Below are positions 23,794 through 33,784 of a stretch of DNA of 64,000 bases, piece by piece (the first letter of the stretch is position 1; every line of letters starts with the position of its first letter). A program made the position numbers and the translations under genes. Under the pieces are notes generated by a model. It saw only the letters and a program-made list of their open reading frames with translations. It was not told the DNA's origin and ran no database searches. Origin of the DNA: CAVHXA01 sp963639765. Lineage in GTDB: Bacteria > Bacillota > Clostridia > Oscillospirales > Oscillospiraceae. The stretch lies in NCBI GenBank assembly GCA_963639765.1, contig CAVHXA010000004.1:1-64000 (forward strand), written 5' to 3'.

Positions 23794-24782
23794 GACGCAC
23801 AGAAGAAAACGTCAGGCTCTGGGTTCCGGGCAATCCGAGAATTGTTGCAATCGGGGGAGGACATGGCCTTTCCAATACACTGCGCGCTCTGAAGCCTTAT
23901 ACCAGGCACATCACGGCAATTGTTACCGTAGCCGATGACGGAGGCGGCTCCGGCACACTCAGAGAAGAACTGGGCATGCTGCCGCCGGGTGACATAAGAA
24001 ACTGCATTCTGGCACTGGCCAATACCGAGCCGACTATGGAACAGCTGCTGGATTACCGTTTTTCTTCCGGGAGACTTGCCGGGCAAAGCTTTGGCAATCT
24101 GTTTCTGGCAGCGCTGGACGGTCTTTGCGGCAGCTTTGATGAGGCCGTGCGCCGAATGGGCGAGGTGCTGAATATAACAGGAAGGGTTCTGCCTGTAACA
24201 TGTGATAATGTTCAGCTGCATGCCGAATTTGAAAACGGCGCATCGGTAACCGGTGAGAGCCATATTCTTCGTGCAAAAAAAGAAAATGACTGCCGTATCC
24301 GCAGAGTGTGGCTTACACCGCAGCAGCCAAAGGCTTTGCCCGAGGCACTGCTTGCAATATCACAGGCAGATATGATTGTCATCGGGCCCGGCAGCCTGTA
24401 TACCAGCATCATACCGAACTTTCTGGTGGATGGTATCGGGCAGGCAGTGAAAGACGCCCGCGCGAAAAAGGTTTTTGTTCTCAACATCATGACACAGGAC
24501 GGAGAAACCGAGGGCTATACTGCGGCCGACCACATAACGGCATTGCTTCGACATGCCCCGGGTGTGGTGGACTGCTGCCTTGCAAACAGTGCACCGATTC
24601 CGGCACAGATGGTTCGGGCCTACAAACAGGAAGGAGCCGAGCCCCTGGATCTGACAACCCTTTCGGAGCTTGGAATTCCGACTATCTGTGCGCCGCTGGC
24701 CGCATACCAGGGTGCATATGCCCACCACGATCCCGAGTCTCTGGGCCGGGAACTCGTCCGTCTTTTGGAAAGGAATCCGTAA
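23790..24782 (+). CDS. yvcK: Gluconeogenesis factor YvcK (CofD-like)
   Basis: 330 residues; the ATG overlaps the rapZ stop by four bases. It has the opening IVAIGGGHGLSNTLRALK, then TVADDGGGSGTLREELGMLPPGDIRN, NLFLAALDG and VIGPGSLYTSIIPNFLV. These are the hallmark motifs of the YvcK/CofD fold that binds UDP-sugars. YvcK is needed for growth on gluconeogenic carbon and for correct cell-wall synthesis. Its place between rapZ and whiA, downstream of hprK and murB, fits a role at that junction. Confidence 0.95.
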   Translation: MRRTEENVRLWVPGNPRIVAIGGGHGLSNTLRALKPYTRHITAIVTVADDGGGSGTLREELGMLPPGDIRNCILALANTEPTMEQLLDYRFSSGRLAGQSFGNLFLAALDGLCGSFDEAVRRMGEVLNITGRVLPVTCDNVQLHAEFENGASVTGESHILRAKKENDCRIRRVWLTPQQPKALPEALLAISQADMIVIGPGSLYTSIIPNFLVDGIGQAVKDARAKKVFVLNIMTQDGETEGYTAADHITALLRHAPGVVDCCLANSAPIPAQMVRAYKQEGAEPLDLTTLSELGIPTICAPLAAYQGAYAHHDPESLGRELVRLLERNP

Positions 24783-24783
24783 A

Positions 24784-25677
24784 ATGTCCTTTTCTGCAGA
24801 TGTAAAAACCGAACTGTGCCGTACGGAGCCGGGTGACTGCTGCGCAAGGGCAGAGTGCTATGGCGTGCTGTTGTACTGCAACACATTCTGCGCGGATCGA
24901 GTGCGGATTGTCACAGAGCATCAGGCTTTTGCGGCCAGAGTACGCCGATTGTTTGCGCGTGTTTTTGATGTTTCGCTGCAGGGCACAGAGCAAAGCCTCG
25001 GAAAGTCGGTTCTGTCGGTGCAGGGTCAGAGTGTGCTGCAGCGCGTCTATGGATCCTTTGGCTATGATGCAAAAAACAGCCTTTCACTGCATGTAAACCT
25101 TGGTATTCTCGAAGACGAATGCTGCCGGGCTGCCTTTTTGAGGGGAGCCTTTCTGGCCGGAGGATCCATGATCGATCCGGAGAAGCGATACCATTGGGAG
25201 CTGCTGACCTCGCACCTTGCCGTCAGCCGGGAGGTTCGTGCTCTGCTTCAGGATATGGGTTATGAACCCAAAAGTGTCATGCGTGCGGGAAACAGTGTGC
25301 TTTATTTCAAGCAGAGTGAAACCATCGAGGACCTGCTCACGCTGATGGGCGCACCGGTCAGCGCCATGGCTTTGATGACTACCAAGCTTGAAAAAGAGCT
25401 GCGCAACGATGTAAACCGACAGGTAAACTGTGATACGGCAAACCTTGAAAAAGCGGTTGCCGCAGCCCAGCAGCAGATTGATGCCATCCAGGAGCTGCGC
25501 CGCCGCGGGACAGAGCTTCCGGCAAAGCTGGAACAAACGGCTCGGCTTCGCCTTGAAAATCCGGAGGCTACGCTCCAGGAACTGGCATCTCTCAGTGATC
25601 CGCCCATCACCAAATCCGCAGTAAACCATCGCCTGCGCAAGCTTCAGGAGATGGCCGAAGAAAACGCTGCCGTATAA
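24784..25677 (+). CDS. whiA: Sporulation/cell-division regulator WhiA
   Basis: 297 residues, slightly shorter than the usual 310 or so. The ATG lies 1 base after the yvcK stop. The N-terminal part is a LAGLIDADG-like domain without nuclease residues (FSADVKTELCR at the start, RGAFLAGGSMIDPEKRYHWE in the middle). The C-terminal helix-turn-helix domain ends TKSAVNHRLRKLQEMAE. In Firmicutes WhiA affects Z-ring formation and chromosome segregation. It closes the rapZ-yvcK-whiA trio. Confidence 0.94.
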   Translation: MSFSADVKTELCRTEPGDCCARAECYGVLLYCNTFCADRVRIVTEHQAFAARVRRLFARVFDVSLQGTEQSLGKSVLSVQGQSVLQRVYGSFGYDAKNSLSLHVNLGILEDECCRAAFLRGAFLAGGSMIDPEKRYHWELLTSHLAVSREVRALLQDMGYEPKSVMRAGNSVLYFKQSETIEDLLTLMGAPVSAMALMTTKLEKELRNDVNRQVNCDTANLEKAVAAAQQQIDAIQELRRRGTELPAKLEQTARLRLENPEATLQELASLSDPPITKSAVNHRLRKLQEMAEENAAV

Positions 25678-25717
25678 ACCGTCCGCAGAACGCTTCCAAT
25701 CAAAAAGGAGAAACGAC

Positions 25718-28700
25718 ATGGCCTTTGTTCACCTGCACGTACATACAGAATTCAGCCTGCTGGACGGAGCCTGCCGCATAGACAGGCTGATGCAGCGGGT
25801 AAAGCAGCTTGGCCAGGATACCGTAGCGATCACAGACCACGGAGTGATGTACGGCGTGGTGGACTTTTATAAGGCGGCCAAAAAGGCTGGAATCAAGCCG
25901 GTGGTTGGCTGCGAGGTATATGTGGCGCCCCGCAGTCGGACAGACAGGGTTCACGGCGTGGATAATGAAAACCAGCATCTTGTTTTGCTGTGCCAAAACG
26001 AGACGGGTTATCGCAACCTCAGCTACATGGTATCAGAAGGATTTCTGAGCGGATTCTACATACGGCCCCGGGTGGATATGCAGCTGCTGCGTCAGCATGC
26101 ACAGGGACTGATTGCGCTTTCGGGATGTATGTCCGGGGCTGTGGCCAGGCGTCTTCTCGCAGATGACTATGAAGGCGCAAAGCAGACCGCACTTGAGCTG
26201 GCTGAAATTTTCGGACCCGACCATTTTTATCTGGAGCTTCAGGATCACGGCATTTCAGGCCAGGGGCACATAAATGCGGGCCTTGCCCGGATTGCAGAGC
26301 AGACCGGCCTTCCGCTTGTTGCCACCAACGATGCACACTACCTGAGCAAAGAGGATGCCGATATGCAGGATGTGCTTCTGTGCATCCAGACAGGCAAGAC
26401 TCTGGATGACCCCGACCGTATGCGCTTTGAAACACAGGAGTTCTATCTGAAAAGCGAGGAGGAAATGGCAGCGCTGTTTCCAAACTATCCGGACGCGCTG
26501 GAAAATACAGCAAAAATAGCGGATGCGTGCAATCTTGAGATTGTGTTTGGCAACTACCATCTTCCCTCCTATAAGCTGCCCGAAGGATGGTCCGACAGCG
26601 ACGTGTATTTTCAGGATCAGTGCACCGCGGGCTTTGCCCGCCGCTATCCGAATGCGCCGGACGCCTATCGGCAGCGCATGGAATACGAGATGCAGATGAT
26701 CCGTCAGATGGGGTACGTAGATTATTTTCTGATTGTGGCCGATTTTGTCAACTATGCCCGCAGTGTCGACATTCCGGTGGGACCGGGGCGCGGTTCCGGC
26801 GCAGGCTGTATGGTAGCCTACTGCATGCAGATCACAAACATCGATCCCATGAAATACGACCTGCTTTTTGAGCGGTTTTTAAATCCGGAGCGTGTGAGCA
26901 TGCCGGATATCGACATGGATTTTTGCCAGGCACGCCGCGGAGAAGTGATTGACTATGTTATGGACAAATACGGTGCAGATCATGTAGCACAGATTGTTAC
27001 CTTCGGTACAATGGCGGCCAGAGCGGCAATACGGGACGTGGGCCGGGTCATGAATCTTTCCTATGCCGAGACCGATTCCGTTGCCAAGCTGGTGCCGAGT
27101 ACCCTGAACATCACGCTTGATGAAGCTTTGCGCCAGCAGTCGAAGCTGAGAGAGCAATACGAAAACGACGAAAAGATACACAGACTTATCGACACTGCAC
27201 GAAAAATCGAAGGCATGCCTCGCAACACATCAACACATGCGGCCGGCGTAGTTATCACGGCCAGGCCCGTATATGACTATGTTCCGCTTGCCAAAAACGA
27301 CGAGACCGTTGTAACACAGTTCACTATGGGCACCCTCGAAGAGCTTGGTCTGCTGAAGATGGATTTCCTGGGACTTCGAAATCTGACGATTATCGATGCG
27401 GCACAGAAGGAAATCCGGAAAAAAGAACCCGGCTTCAACATCGAGACTATTGCCGAGGACGATGCGCCCACCTACCGGATGCTTACCGAAGGAAAAACTG
27501 CAGGAGTATTTCAGCTCGAGTCTGCCGGTATTACGGCAGTCTGCACGGGCATTCGCCCCGGCAGCATCGAAGACCTTACGGCTATCGTGGCTCTGTATCG
27601 CCCCGGTCCCATGGATTCCATTCCGCGTTTCACGGCAGCCAAGCACAATCCGGACGGGATTGTATATCGTCACGAGCTGCTGCGCCCGATTCTTGAGGTT
27701 ACCTACGGCTGCCTGGTATATCAGGAACAGGTCATTCAGGTGTTTCGCTCTCTGGGCGGATATACTATGGGACAGGCTGATAATATTCGCCGTGCCATGA
27801 GCAAGAAAAAACAGGCTGTGATTGACGCCGAGCGAAAGAGCTTTGTCTACGGAGATCCGAGCCGCGGTATTTGCGGTGCGATTGCAAATGGAGTAGATGA
27901 GGAAACGGCACAGGCAATCTATGACGAAATCAATGATTTCGCCAACTATGCCTTTAACAAATCCCACGCGGTAGCCTATGCCCGACTGACCTACGAAACA
28001 GCCTATCTCAAATGCCATTGGCCAAGAGAGTATATGGCGGCACTGATGACCTCGGTGCTGGACAATGCGGTAAAGCTGTCCGGGTATATCTCAGCCTGCA
28101 AGGATATGGACATTGCCTTGCTTGCCCCGGATATCAACGAGTCCGATGCCGGTTTTACCGTGGCACCCGGAGGAATTCGCTTCGGGCTGGGTGCGGTGAA
28201 AAACGTAGGCAGGGGACTGATTGAACGTCTGACACAGAAGCGTCAGGAGGAGGGCCCCTATCGCAGTCTGGAGGATTTCTGCGACCGGGCTGTCGGCACC
28301 GAGCTGAATCGACGAATGGTCGAGAATCTGATCAAATGCGGAGCCATGGACTCTTTTGGACTGCATCGAAGTCAGCTTCTGGCCATCTATGAGGACGTGA
28401 TGGATTCGGTGGCTGCCAGACACAGGCAGAATGTCGAAGGTCAGCTGTCTCTGCTGGAGATGCTTGATAACGGTCCAAAGAGTACAATGACAATTCAACC
28501 GCCGGATCTTCCGGAATACGACCATGCACGGCTGCTGGAAATGGAGAAACAGTCTACGGGGATGTATCTTTCGGGTCATCCGATAGACGCGCAGCGTGAG
28601 AGCATTCGCCGGGCCGGCGCGGTATCGATTGCACAGCTGCTTGCTGATTGCGACGATGCAGGCACCTATACCGATGGACAGCCTCTTATGCTGGCAGGCA

Positions 28701-29152
28701 TCATCACTGCTATCAGGATGAAGAACACAAGAAACGGATCGATGATGGCGTATGTGACAATCGAGGACGATACCGGAACGATTGAGGTGATCTGCTTCAG
28801 TCGTGTGCTGGCTGAGTTTGGCGCATTGATTCAAGAGGGCAGAATTGTAGTAATTTCCGGCAAGCTGTCTCTGCGGGAAGATAAGGATCCAAACCTGATT
28901 GCCGATACCGTCCGGCTTGCGGACGATGCGCTGCCAAAACAGCCGAAATGTCTGTGGCTGCAGGTGCCCACACAGGACGATCCGGTGGTCAGCCAGATCA
29001 AAACGCTGCTGTTCCTGTTTCCGGGAACGGTACCGGTTCGACTGTATTTCCGGGACACCCGCCAGAGAGCAGGCGCCTCGTGCAGCGCGGCGGAGGAGCT
29101 GCTTGCGGCACTTCGGCAGCGGCTTGGCCAACAGAACGTGGTGCTGCAATAG
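25718..29152 (+). CDS. dnaE: DNA polymerase III alpha subunit, DnaE type
   Basis: 1144 residues, full length. The PHP domain opens the protein (FVHLHVHTEFSLLDGACRID). The polymerase core has GPGRGSGAGCMVAYC and the catalytic PDIDMDFCQARRGEVIDYV, whose two Asp bind metal, followed by TFGTMAARAAIRDVGRVM. The tail holds a helix-hairpin-helix region and an OB fold (MLAGIITAIRMKNTRNGSMM). It is DnaE, not PolC. In Firmicutes DnaE usually extends primers and PolC does bulk synthesis, so a polC elsewhere is expected. It follows whiA by 40 bases with a clear site (AAGGAG). Confidence 0.96.
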   Translation: MAFVHLHVHTEFSLLDGACRIDRLMQRVKQLGQDTVAITDHGVMYGVVDFYKAAKKAGIKPVVGCEVYVAPRSRTDRVHGVDNENQHLVLLCQNETGYRNLSYMVSEGFLSGFYIRPRVDMQLLRQHAQGLIALSGCMSGAVARRLLADDYEGAKQTALELAEIFGPDHFYLELQDHGISGQGHINAGLARIAEQTGLPLVATNDAHYLSKEDADMQDVLLCIQTGKTLDDPDRMRFETQEFYLKSEEEMAALFPNYPDALENTAKIADACNLEIVFGNYHLPSYKLPEGWSDSDVYFQDQCTAGFARRYPNAPDAYRQRMEYEMQMIRQMGYVDYFLIVADFVNYARSVDIPVGPGRGSGAGCMVAYCMQITNIDPMKYDLLFERFLNPERVSMPDIDMDFCQARRGEVIDYVMDKYGADHVAQIVTFGTMAARAAIRDVGRVMNLSYAETDSVAKLVPSTLNITLDEALRQQSKLREQYENDEKIHRLIDTARKIEGMPRNTSTHAAGVVITARPVYDYVPLAKNDETVVTQFTMGTLEELGLLKMDFLGLRNLTIIDAAQKEIRKKEPGFNIETIAEDDAPTYRMLTEGKTAGVFQLESAGITAVCTGIRPGSIEDLTAIVALYRPGPMDSIPRFTAAKHNPDGIVYRHELLRPILEVTYGCLVYQEQVIQVFRSLGGYTMGQADNIRRAMSKKKQAVIDAERKSFVYGDPSRGICGAIANGVDEETAQAIYDEINDFANYAFNKSHAVAYARLTYETAYLKCHWPREYMAALMTSVLDNAVKLSGYISACKDMDIALLAPDINESDAGFTVAPGGIRFGLGAVKNVGRGLIERLTQKRQEEGPYRSLEDFCDRAVGTELNRRMVENLIKCGAMDSFGLHRSQLLAIYEDVMDSVAARHRQNVEGQLSLLEMLDNGPKSTMTIQPPDLPEYDHARLLEMEKQSTGMYLSGHPIDAQRESIRRAGAVSIAQLLADCDDAGTYTDGQPLMLAGIITAIRMKNTRNGSMMAYVTIEDDTGTIEVICFSRVLAEFGALIQEGRIVVISGKLSLREDKDPNLIADTVRLADDALPKQPKCLWLQVPTQDDPVVSQIKTLLFLFPGTVPVRLYFRDTRQRAGASCSAAEELLAALRQRLGQQNVVLQ

Positions 29153-29166
29153 GCCTGGGGTGTGCG

Positions 29167-29185
29167 GGCAGCCATGGTTGCCTTT
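29167..29185 (+). terminator. Weak terminator candidate after dnaE
   Basis: GGCAGC (29167-29172) pairs with GTTGCC (29177-29182) around CATG, one G-U pair, then TTT. It overlaps the -35 box of the next promoter, so it may be chance. Confidence 0.35.
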
Positions 29186-29206
29186 CCGGCGTGTGCATGC
29201 TATAAT
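29178..29206 (+). promoter_or_regulatory. Promoter of the 29253 lipoprotein gene
   Basis: TTGCCT (29178-29183) and a perfect TATAAT (29201-29206) are 17 bases apart, 47 bases before the coding start. Confidence 0.7.
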
Positions 29207-29252
29207 ACATCGTTGGTTTTGATTTTGTGTTTATCCGGAAGGAGGCGGGTCT

Positions 29253-30569
29253 GTGCGGTGTGCTGTGGCAATGATACTGGTTCTGACTGTGCTGTTTGCG
29301 CTGACCGGCTGCAGCTTCAAGTCCGGGGATCTGCTCTATTCTCTGCCTGAGGCTCCCGAGGAATATTACAACCTCCAAACGGCTCTTGATCAGGTCCTGA
29401 ACACGGGTGCAGAGTATGCGGCTCCCGTAAATGGCTCAAACCGACAGCCCACACAATCAGTCGACCTTGACTCCGATGGAGAAAATGAAGTTGTCGCCTT
29501 TTTCAGGCGGGAAGACAACGCCCAGCTTGAGATGTATATCTTTGATGAGCAGGGCCGCAGTTTTACGGCGGCTGCCGTGATTGAGGGCTCCGGGACGGCA
29601 GTTGACAGTGTTGAATATGTGCAGCTGGATGATCAGCCCGGGCTGGAGATCATTGTTGGCTGGCAGGTCAGCGAGTCGGCACAGTATATGTGCGTATACA
29701 GCCTGCGTGACTGGCGGCCTACCGAAATGATGAGCGCCAGCTATTCCGAATATTGCACCGTAGAGCTCGACAAGAGCGGGCTGCGGCAGATTTTCCTTAT
29801 TAAATTCGACACGGCGCTTCGAACCGGCACGGCACAGCTGTATGCCTACGACGGCGCTCAGCTCGAAAAGAAAAACGATGCTCCTCTGTCCACCGGAGTC
29901 GATGCGCTGAAGCGTATCATTACCGGATACATCGAAGAAGGAACTCCAGCGGTTTTTGTTTCGGGAACCTATGGCGACTCCGGCATTATAACCGACGTAT
30001 TTACCCTGCGCGGAGATGATTTCGTCAACATCTGCATGGAAGACGGAACGGGCGTGTCCAGTCAGACCGTACGCAACTACTATGTCTATGCTGCCGACAT
30101 CGATGACGACCAGATCATAGAGCTGCCGCAGGCGCGGGAGCTTCCGGCCTGGCCGGCCGACAGCACGGATGTCTTCTGCCTGATCGACTGGCAGGGACTG
30201 CGGCTGAATGGCACTATGCACCGCAAGCTCACAACCTTTCACAACTATGCTGCCGGATGGTATCTCCAGATTCCCGAAGAATATTGCGATGCGATCACGG
30301 TATATCGGCAGCCGTCGGATTCCGGACTTTGGACATATGTGTTTGCTGCCTGGGACGAACAGACACATACAGCCGAGCCTCTGTTTGAAATTCAGGCTTT
30401 CGGCGGAGACGACCGCCGCCTGATGAGCAGGCAGACCGACCTGATTCAACTCGGTGAAATTTCAGACGTGCTGTATATGGCACGTCTGGTAGACACAGGT
30501 ATTTCAGCCGATACGCTGACACAGAACTTCAAAGCGATCCGAACCGATTGGAACAGCGGCGAGATGTAA
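29253..30569 (+). CDS. Lipoprotein of unknown function with calcium-loop-like repeats
   Basis: 438 residues from a GTG behind GGAGG. The signal peptide ends in the lipobox LTGC (Cys about 20). The mature part has repeated beta-strand pairs, with VDLDSDGENEVVAFFR (about 70) and VQLDDQPGLEIIVGWQ (about 125), resembling the D-x-D-x-D-G-x-x-E(I/V) loops of FG-GAP/VCBS repeats, which are often calcium-binding and form beta-propellers. No catalytic motif is seen. It has its own promoter and lies 90 bases before a two-component pair, so it may belong to a cell-surface sensing module; that is inference. Confidence 0.65.
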   Translation: MRCAVAMILVLTVLFALTGCSFKSGDLLYSLPEAPEEYYNLQTALDQVLNTGAEYAAPVNGSNRQPTQSVDLDSDGENEVVAFFRREDNAQLEMYIFDEQGRSFTAAAVIEGSGTAVDSVEYVQLDDQPGLEIIVGWQVSESAQYMCVYSLRDWRPTEMMSASYSEYCTVELDKSGLRQIFLIKFDTALRTGTAQLYAYDGAQLEKKNDAPLSTGVDALKRIITGYIEEGTPAVFVSGTYGDSGIITDVFTLRGDDFVNICMEDGTGVSSQTVRNYYVYAADIDDDQIIELPQARELPAWPADSTDVFCLIDWQGLRLNGTMHRKLTTFHNYAAGWYLQIPEEYCDAITVYRQPSDSGLWTYVFAAWDEQTHTAEPLFEIQAFGGDDRRLMSRQTDLIQLGEISDVLYMARLVDTGISADTLTQNFKAIRTDWNSGEM

Positions 30570-30659
30570 AATACACCGTCCGTGGCTGCTGCCTGTATAG
30601 GCTGCACCAACCGGGAACGGCATGTGGCGTTTCCTTATGAATCAAACACGGAGGTACCT

Positions 30660-31346
30660 ATGAAAAAAGTACTGATCCTTGAAGACGAACAGAGCATACG
30701 CAGCTTTGTGGTGGTAAACCTCAAGCGCGCGGGGTATGATGCCATTGAGGCTGCCTCCGGAGAAGAGGCACTGGAAAAGATCCGGCAGAATCCGGATATC
30801 GGCGTTTCCATACTGGATGTAATGCTGCCCGGGATCGATGGCTTTGAGGTTTGCCAGACAATTCGGGCCACGGATAAGCAGATGGGCATTATCATGCTTA
30901 CAGCCAAAACCCAGGAGATGGACAAGGTTACGGGCCTGATGAACGGAGCAGACGACTATGTAACCAAACCGTTTTCTCCGGCAGAGCTCACGGCCAGAAT
31001 CGACGCACTCTTTCGCAGGATGGGCAGTGACAGCGACACACCGGCTTTTCAGTCAAAGCAGGGCCCGTTTTATCTCAATCTGCAGACACGCAGTCTTGAA
31101 AAAAACGGCGAACGCATACGGCTCACACAGGTTGAGTTTTCCATCATGAAGCTGATGATGTCTAACCCGGGCCGGGCCATGAGCCGCGAGGACATTCTTG
31201 CAGAGGTCTGGGGCAAGGATTTTGAAGGAGATCTGAAGGTCGTAGACGTAAATATCCGCCGTCTTCGCCTGAAAATCGAAGATGATTCCAGCAAGCCCAG
31301 TTATCTTACCACAGTATGGGGCTTTGGCTATAAATGGAGTGTGTAG
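30660..31346 (+). CDS. OmpR-family response regulator
   Basis: 228 residues from the ATG at 30660 behind GGAGGT. The receiver domain (1-120) has the acidic pair in LILEDEQ, the phospho-accepting Asp in VSILDVMLPGIDG, the conserved Thr in MLTAKTQ and the Lys in YVTKPFSPAEL, so it is complete. The winged-helix DNA-binding domain (about 130-228) ends VNIRRLRLKIEDDSSKPSYL. Its partner kinase follows after 7 bases. The stimulus is unknown. It heads a long run of genes that continues to tsaD. Confidence 0.93.
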   Translation: MKKVLILEDEQSIRSFVVVNLKRAGYDAIEAASGEEALEKIRQNPDIGVSILDVMLPGIDGFEVCQTIRATDKQMGIIMLTAKTQEMDKVTGLMNGADDYVTKPFSPAELTARIDALFRRMGSDSDTPAFQSKQGPFYLNLQTRSLEKNGERIRLTQVEFSIMKLMMSNPGRAMSREDILAEVWGKDFEGDLKVVDVNIRRLRLKIEDDSSKPSYLTTVWGFGYKWSV

Positions 31347-31353
31347 CAACACG

Positions 31354-32829
31354 ATGACAAAGGCATTTGCCCGACTGAGTGCCCAAATCGGGGAGCTCTG
31401 GTCCAAACGGCCTCGCCCGAAAAGGGCAACCGGCATCAAACGGCGCTGGATTTTAAACAATCTCAGTGTGCTGTTGCTGTCGATTCTGCTGTTTTTGTGT
31501 GCATTTGTGGCAGCTCTGCTTGGATACTATTATTCAAGCATTCAGTCCGGCCTTACGGCAAAGGCAAAGGCAACGTCCGATTTTTTCGAACACTATATCA
31601 GCCTGAGCTACAACGACTATTACCGTTCTGTATACCAATACGCACAAAGCTTTGAGGACAAGGATAAGCTGGAGATGCAGTTTGTCAACAAAAGCGGAAG
31701 CATCGTGGTTTCTTCCTTTGGACTCACTGCCGGCATGAAGCCTGACACGCGAGATATCGCCGATGCACTCAACGGAAAGAAAATAAGCATCTTTATCGGC
31801 CGCGATCCCGGCACGTCAGAGAGAATTATCGCTGTGAGCAGTCCCATTGTCTATTCAAACGGAGAGATCATCGGCCTGTTGCGGTTTGTTTCAAGCCTGA
31901 AAATCGTAGATCGGCAGATTTTGCTCGGCACGCTCATAGCGCTGGCACTTGGGCTGATCATCCTGGTGGTCGTGTGCTACAACAGCCGGTATTTTCTGCG
32001 CTCGATTGTTGAACCTGTGCGTGAAATCACTGCTACCGCAAGACGAATTGCAGGAGGCAGCTACGGCATACAAATCCAGAAAAAGTTCGACGATGAAATC
32101 GGCGAGCTGGCTGACACCATCAACGAGATGTCCATCCAGATCGGGCAGGCCGAAAAGGTGCAGACCGAGTTTATTTCCTCGGTTTCACATGAGCTGCGAA
32201 CGCCGCTAACGGCTATTGCCGGCTGGGGCGAAACCATTCTGACCGGCAATGCGCTCGACGATGAAACACGCCGCGGCATCCGCACCATTCTCGGCGAGGC
32301 CAACCGACTGACCAAGCTGGTGGAAGAGCTGCTGGAATTCACTCGTATGCAGGACGGGCGATTTAAGATTCGCGTGCAGCCGACAGACATTCGGGCAGTA
32401 TTTGAAGAAACCGTTTTTGTATACGGAAGCCGTCTGCGGCAGGAGGGCATAGCGCTGGAATACCTCGAAAACGACGACGACGTTCCTGAAATCATGTGCG
32501 ATCCGGAACGCATGAAACAGGTATTTTTGAATCTTCTGGACAATGCGGCAAAGCACGGCGGCGACGGGAAACGGATTGACACGTCAATCTGCGCACAGAG
32601 CGACGGTGTGGTCATACAGATCCGTGATTACGGACCGGGTATTCCGGAAGACGAACTGCCGCACGTGAAAATGAAATTCTATAAAGGCAGCTCAAAGGCC
32701 CGGGGCAGCGGGATCGGCCTGGCCGTATGCAACGAGATCGTGACCATGCACGGCGGAACGCTGGACCTGCAGAACGCCGAGGGCGCGGGCACCCTGGTTA
32801 CCATTCGGCTTCCTGTGGAAGAAGCCTGA
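31354..32829 (+). CDS. Membrane sensor histidine kinase
   Basis: About 491 residues from the ATG at 31354; the ribosome binding site is weak (GGAGTG about 13 bases upstream). Two membrane helices (about 38-62 and 190-208) enclose an extracellular sensing region of about 125 residues. A HAMP linker follows (RRIAGGSYGIQIQKKFDDEI). The phosphorylated His lies in SSVSHELRTPLTAIAG. ATP-binding boxes are LLDNAAKHG, IRDYGPGIP and GSGIGLAVCNEIV. All catalytic parts are present, in contrast to the kinase-like protein at 171-1847. It forms a pair with the preceding regulator. Confidence 0.93.
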   Translation: MTKAFARLSAQIGELWSKRPRPKRATGIKRRWILNNLSVLLLSILLFLCAFVAALLGYYYSSIQSGLTAKAKATSDFFEHYISLSYNDYYRSVYQYAQSFEDKDKLEMQFVNKSGSIVVSSFGLTAGMKPDTRDIADALNGKKISIFIGRDPGTSERIIAVSSPIVYSNGEIIGLLRFVSSLKIVDRQILLGTLIALALGLIILVVVCYNSRYFLRSIVEPVREITATARRIAGGSYGIQIQKKFDDEIGELADTINEMSIQIGQAEKVQTEFISSVSHELRTPLTAIAGWGETILTGNALDDETRRGIRTILGEANRLTKLVEELLEFTRMQDGRFKIRVQPTDIRAVFEETVFVYGSRLRQEGIALEYLENDDDVPEIMCDPERMKQVFLNLLDNAAKHGGDGKRIDTSICAQSDGVVIQIRDYGPGIPEDELPHVKMKFYKGSSKARGSGIGLAVCNEIVTMHGGTLDLQNAEGAGTLVTIRLPVEEA

Positions 32830-32839
32830 GGAGGCAAGC

Positions 32840-33784
32840 ATGAACAACAGTAAATCCGGTGATTTTCGCACATCTATCGGCGGCCAGGCCCTGATCGAAG
32901 GGATTCTGATGCAGGGACCGGAGAAACGTGCCATCGTGATACGCAGCAAGGACGGAATAGTCAGAAAGACCGAAGAGCTGCACCTGCTCAAGGAAAAATA
33001 TCCGATTCTTGGATGGCCGCTGATTCGAGGCGTGGTGAATTTCCTGACCTCCATGGTCAGCGGAATGCGCGCCCTGACCTATTCTGCCGGCTTTGTCGAA
33101 GATGAGCAGCAGGAAGAACCTTCACGCTTTGAGAATTGGCTTGAGACAAAGCTGGGCTCCGAAAAAACAGAGCAGGCTGTGATTTATCTGGCAGTGGTTC
33201 TTGGCATTGCAATGGCAATTGGCCTGTTTATTCTGCTGCCTACCCTTCTGGTAGGATTTCTGCCCGGTATCCACGATCGATACCTGCTGCGCAGTATCCT
33301 GGAGGGCATAGTAAAACTGATCATTTTTCTGACCTATTTATGGGCCTGCAGCCGAATGAAGGATATCCACCGGGTATTCTGTTATCACGGCGCGGAGCAC
33401 AAGACGATCTTCTGCTACGAAAAAGGACTGGAGCTGACCGTAGAAAACGTACGTCCCATGAGCCGGTTCCATCCGCGCTGCGGCACCAGCTTTCTGCTGA
33501 TTGTCGTGGTGATCAGCATTCTGGTCGGAACCACAATCCGTGCCACAAACACGCTGGCCAGAATCGGGCTTCGGCTGCTTCTGCTGCCCGTGGTGGTGGC
33601 CGTGAGCTACGAATGCCTCAAATGGGCAGGACGCCACGATAACTGGCTGTCACGGATTCTTTCCGCTCCGGGAAAGGCCCTGCAAAGGCTGACAACCAGC
33701 GAACCGGACGACAGCATGATTGAAGTCGCGATCGAAGCACTGAAGCTGGTAATTCCCGAAAAGAGGGGAAGCGACCGGTGGTAA
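32840..33784 (+). CDS. DUF1385 membrane protein
   Basis: 314 residues behind GAGGAGG. It has the family opening SIGGQALIEGILMQGPEKRA, two hydrophobic segments in the middle (about 115-165), and the conserved YHGAEHKTIFCYE followed by MSRFHPRCGTSFL, then two more segments. The His, Glu and Cys residues suggest a metal site. In Firmicutes it is regularly found directly before prmC, as here. Function is not established. Confidence 0.88.
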   Translation: MNNSKSGDFRTSIGGQALIEGILMQGPEKRAIVIRSKDGIVRKTEELHLLKEKYPILGWPLIRGVVNFLTSMVSGMRALTYSAGFVEDEQQEEPSRFENWLETKLGSEKTEQAVIYLAVVLGIAMAIGLFILLPTLLVGFLPGIHDRYLLRSILEGIVKLIIFLTYLWACSRMKDIHRVFCYHGAEHKTIFCYEKGLELTVENVRPMSRFHPRCGTSFLLIVVVISILVGTTIRATNTLARIGLRLLLLPVVVAVSYECLKWAGRHDNWLSRILSAPGKALQRLTTSEPDDSMIEVAIEALKLVIPEKRGSDRW

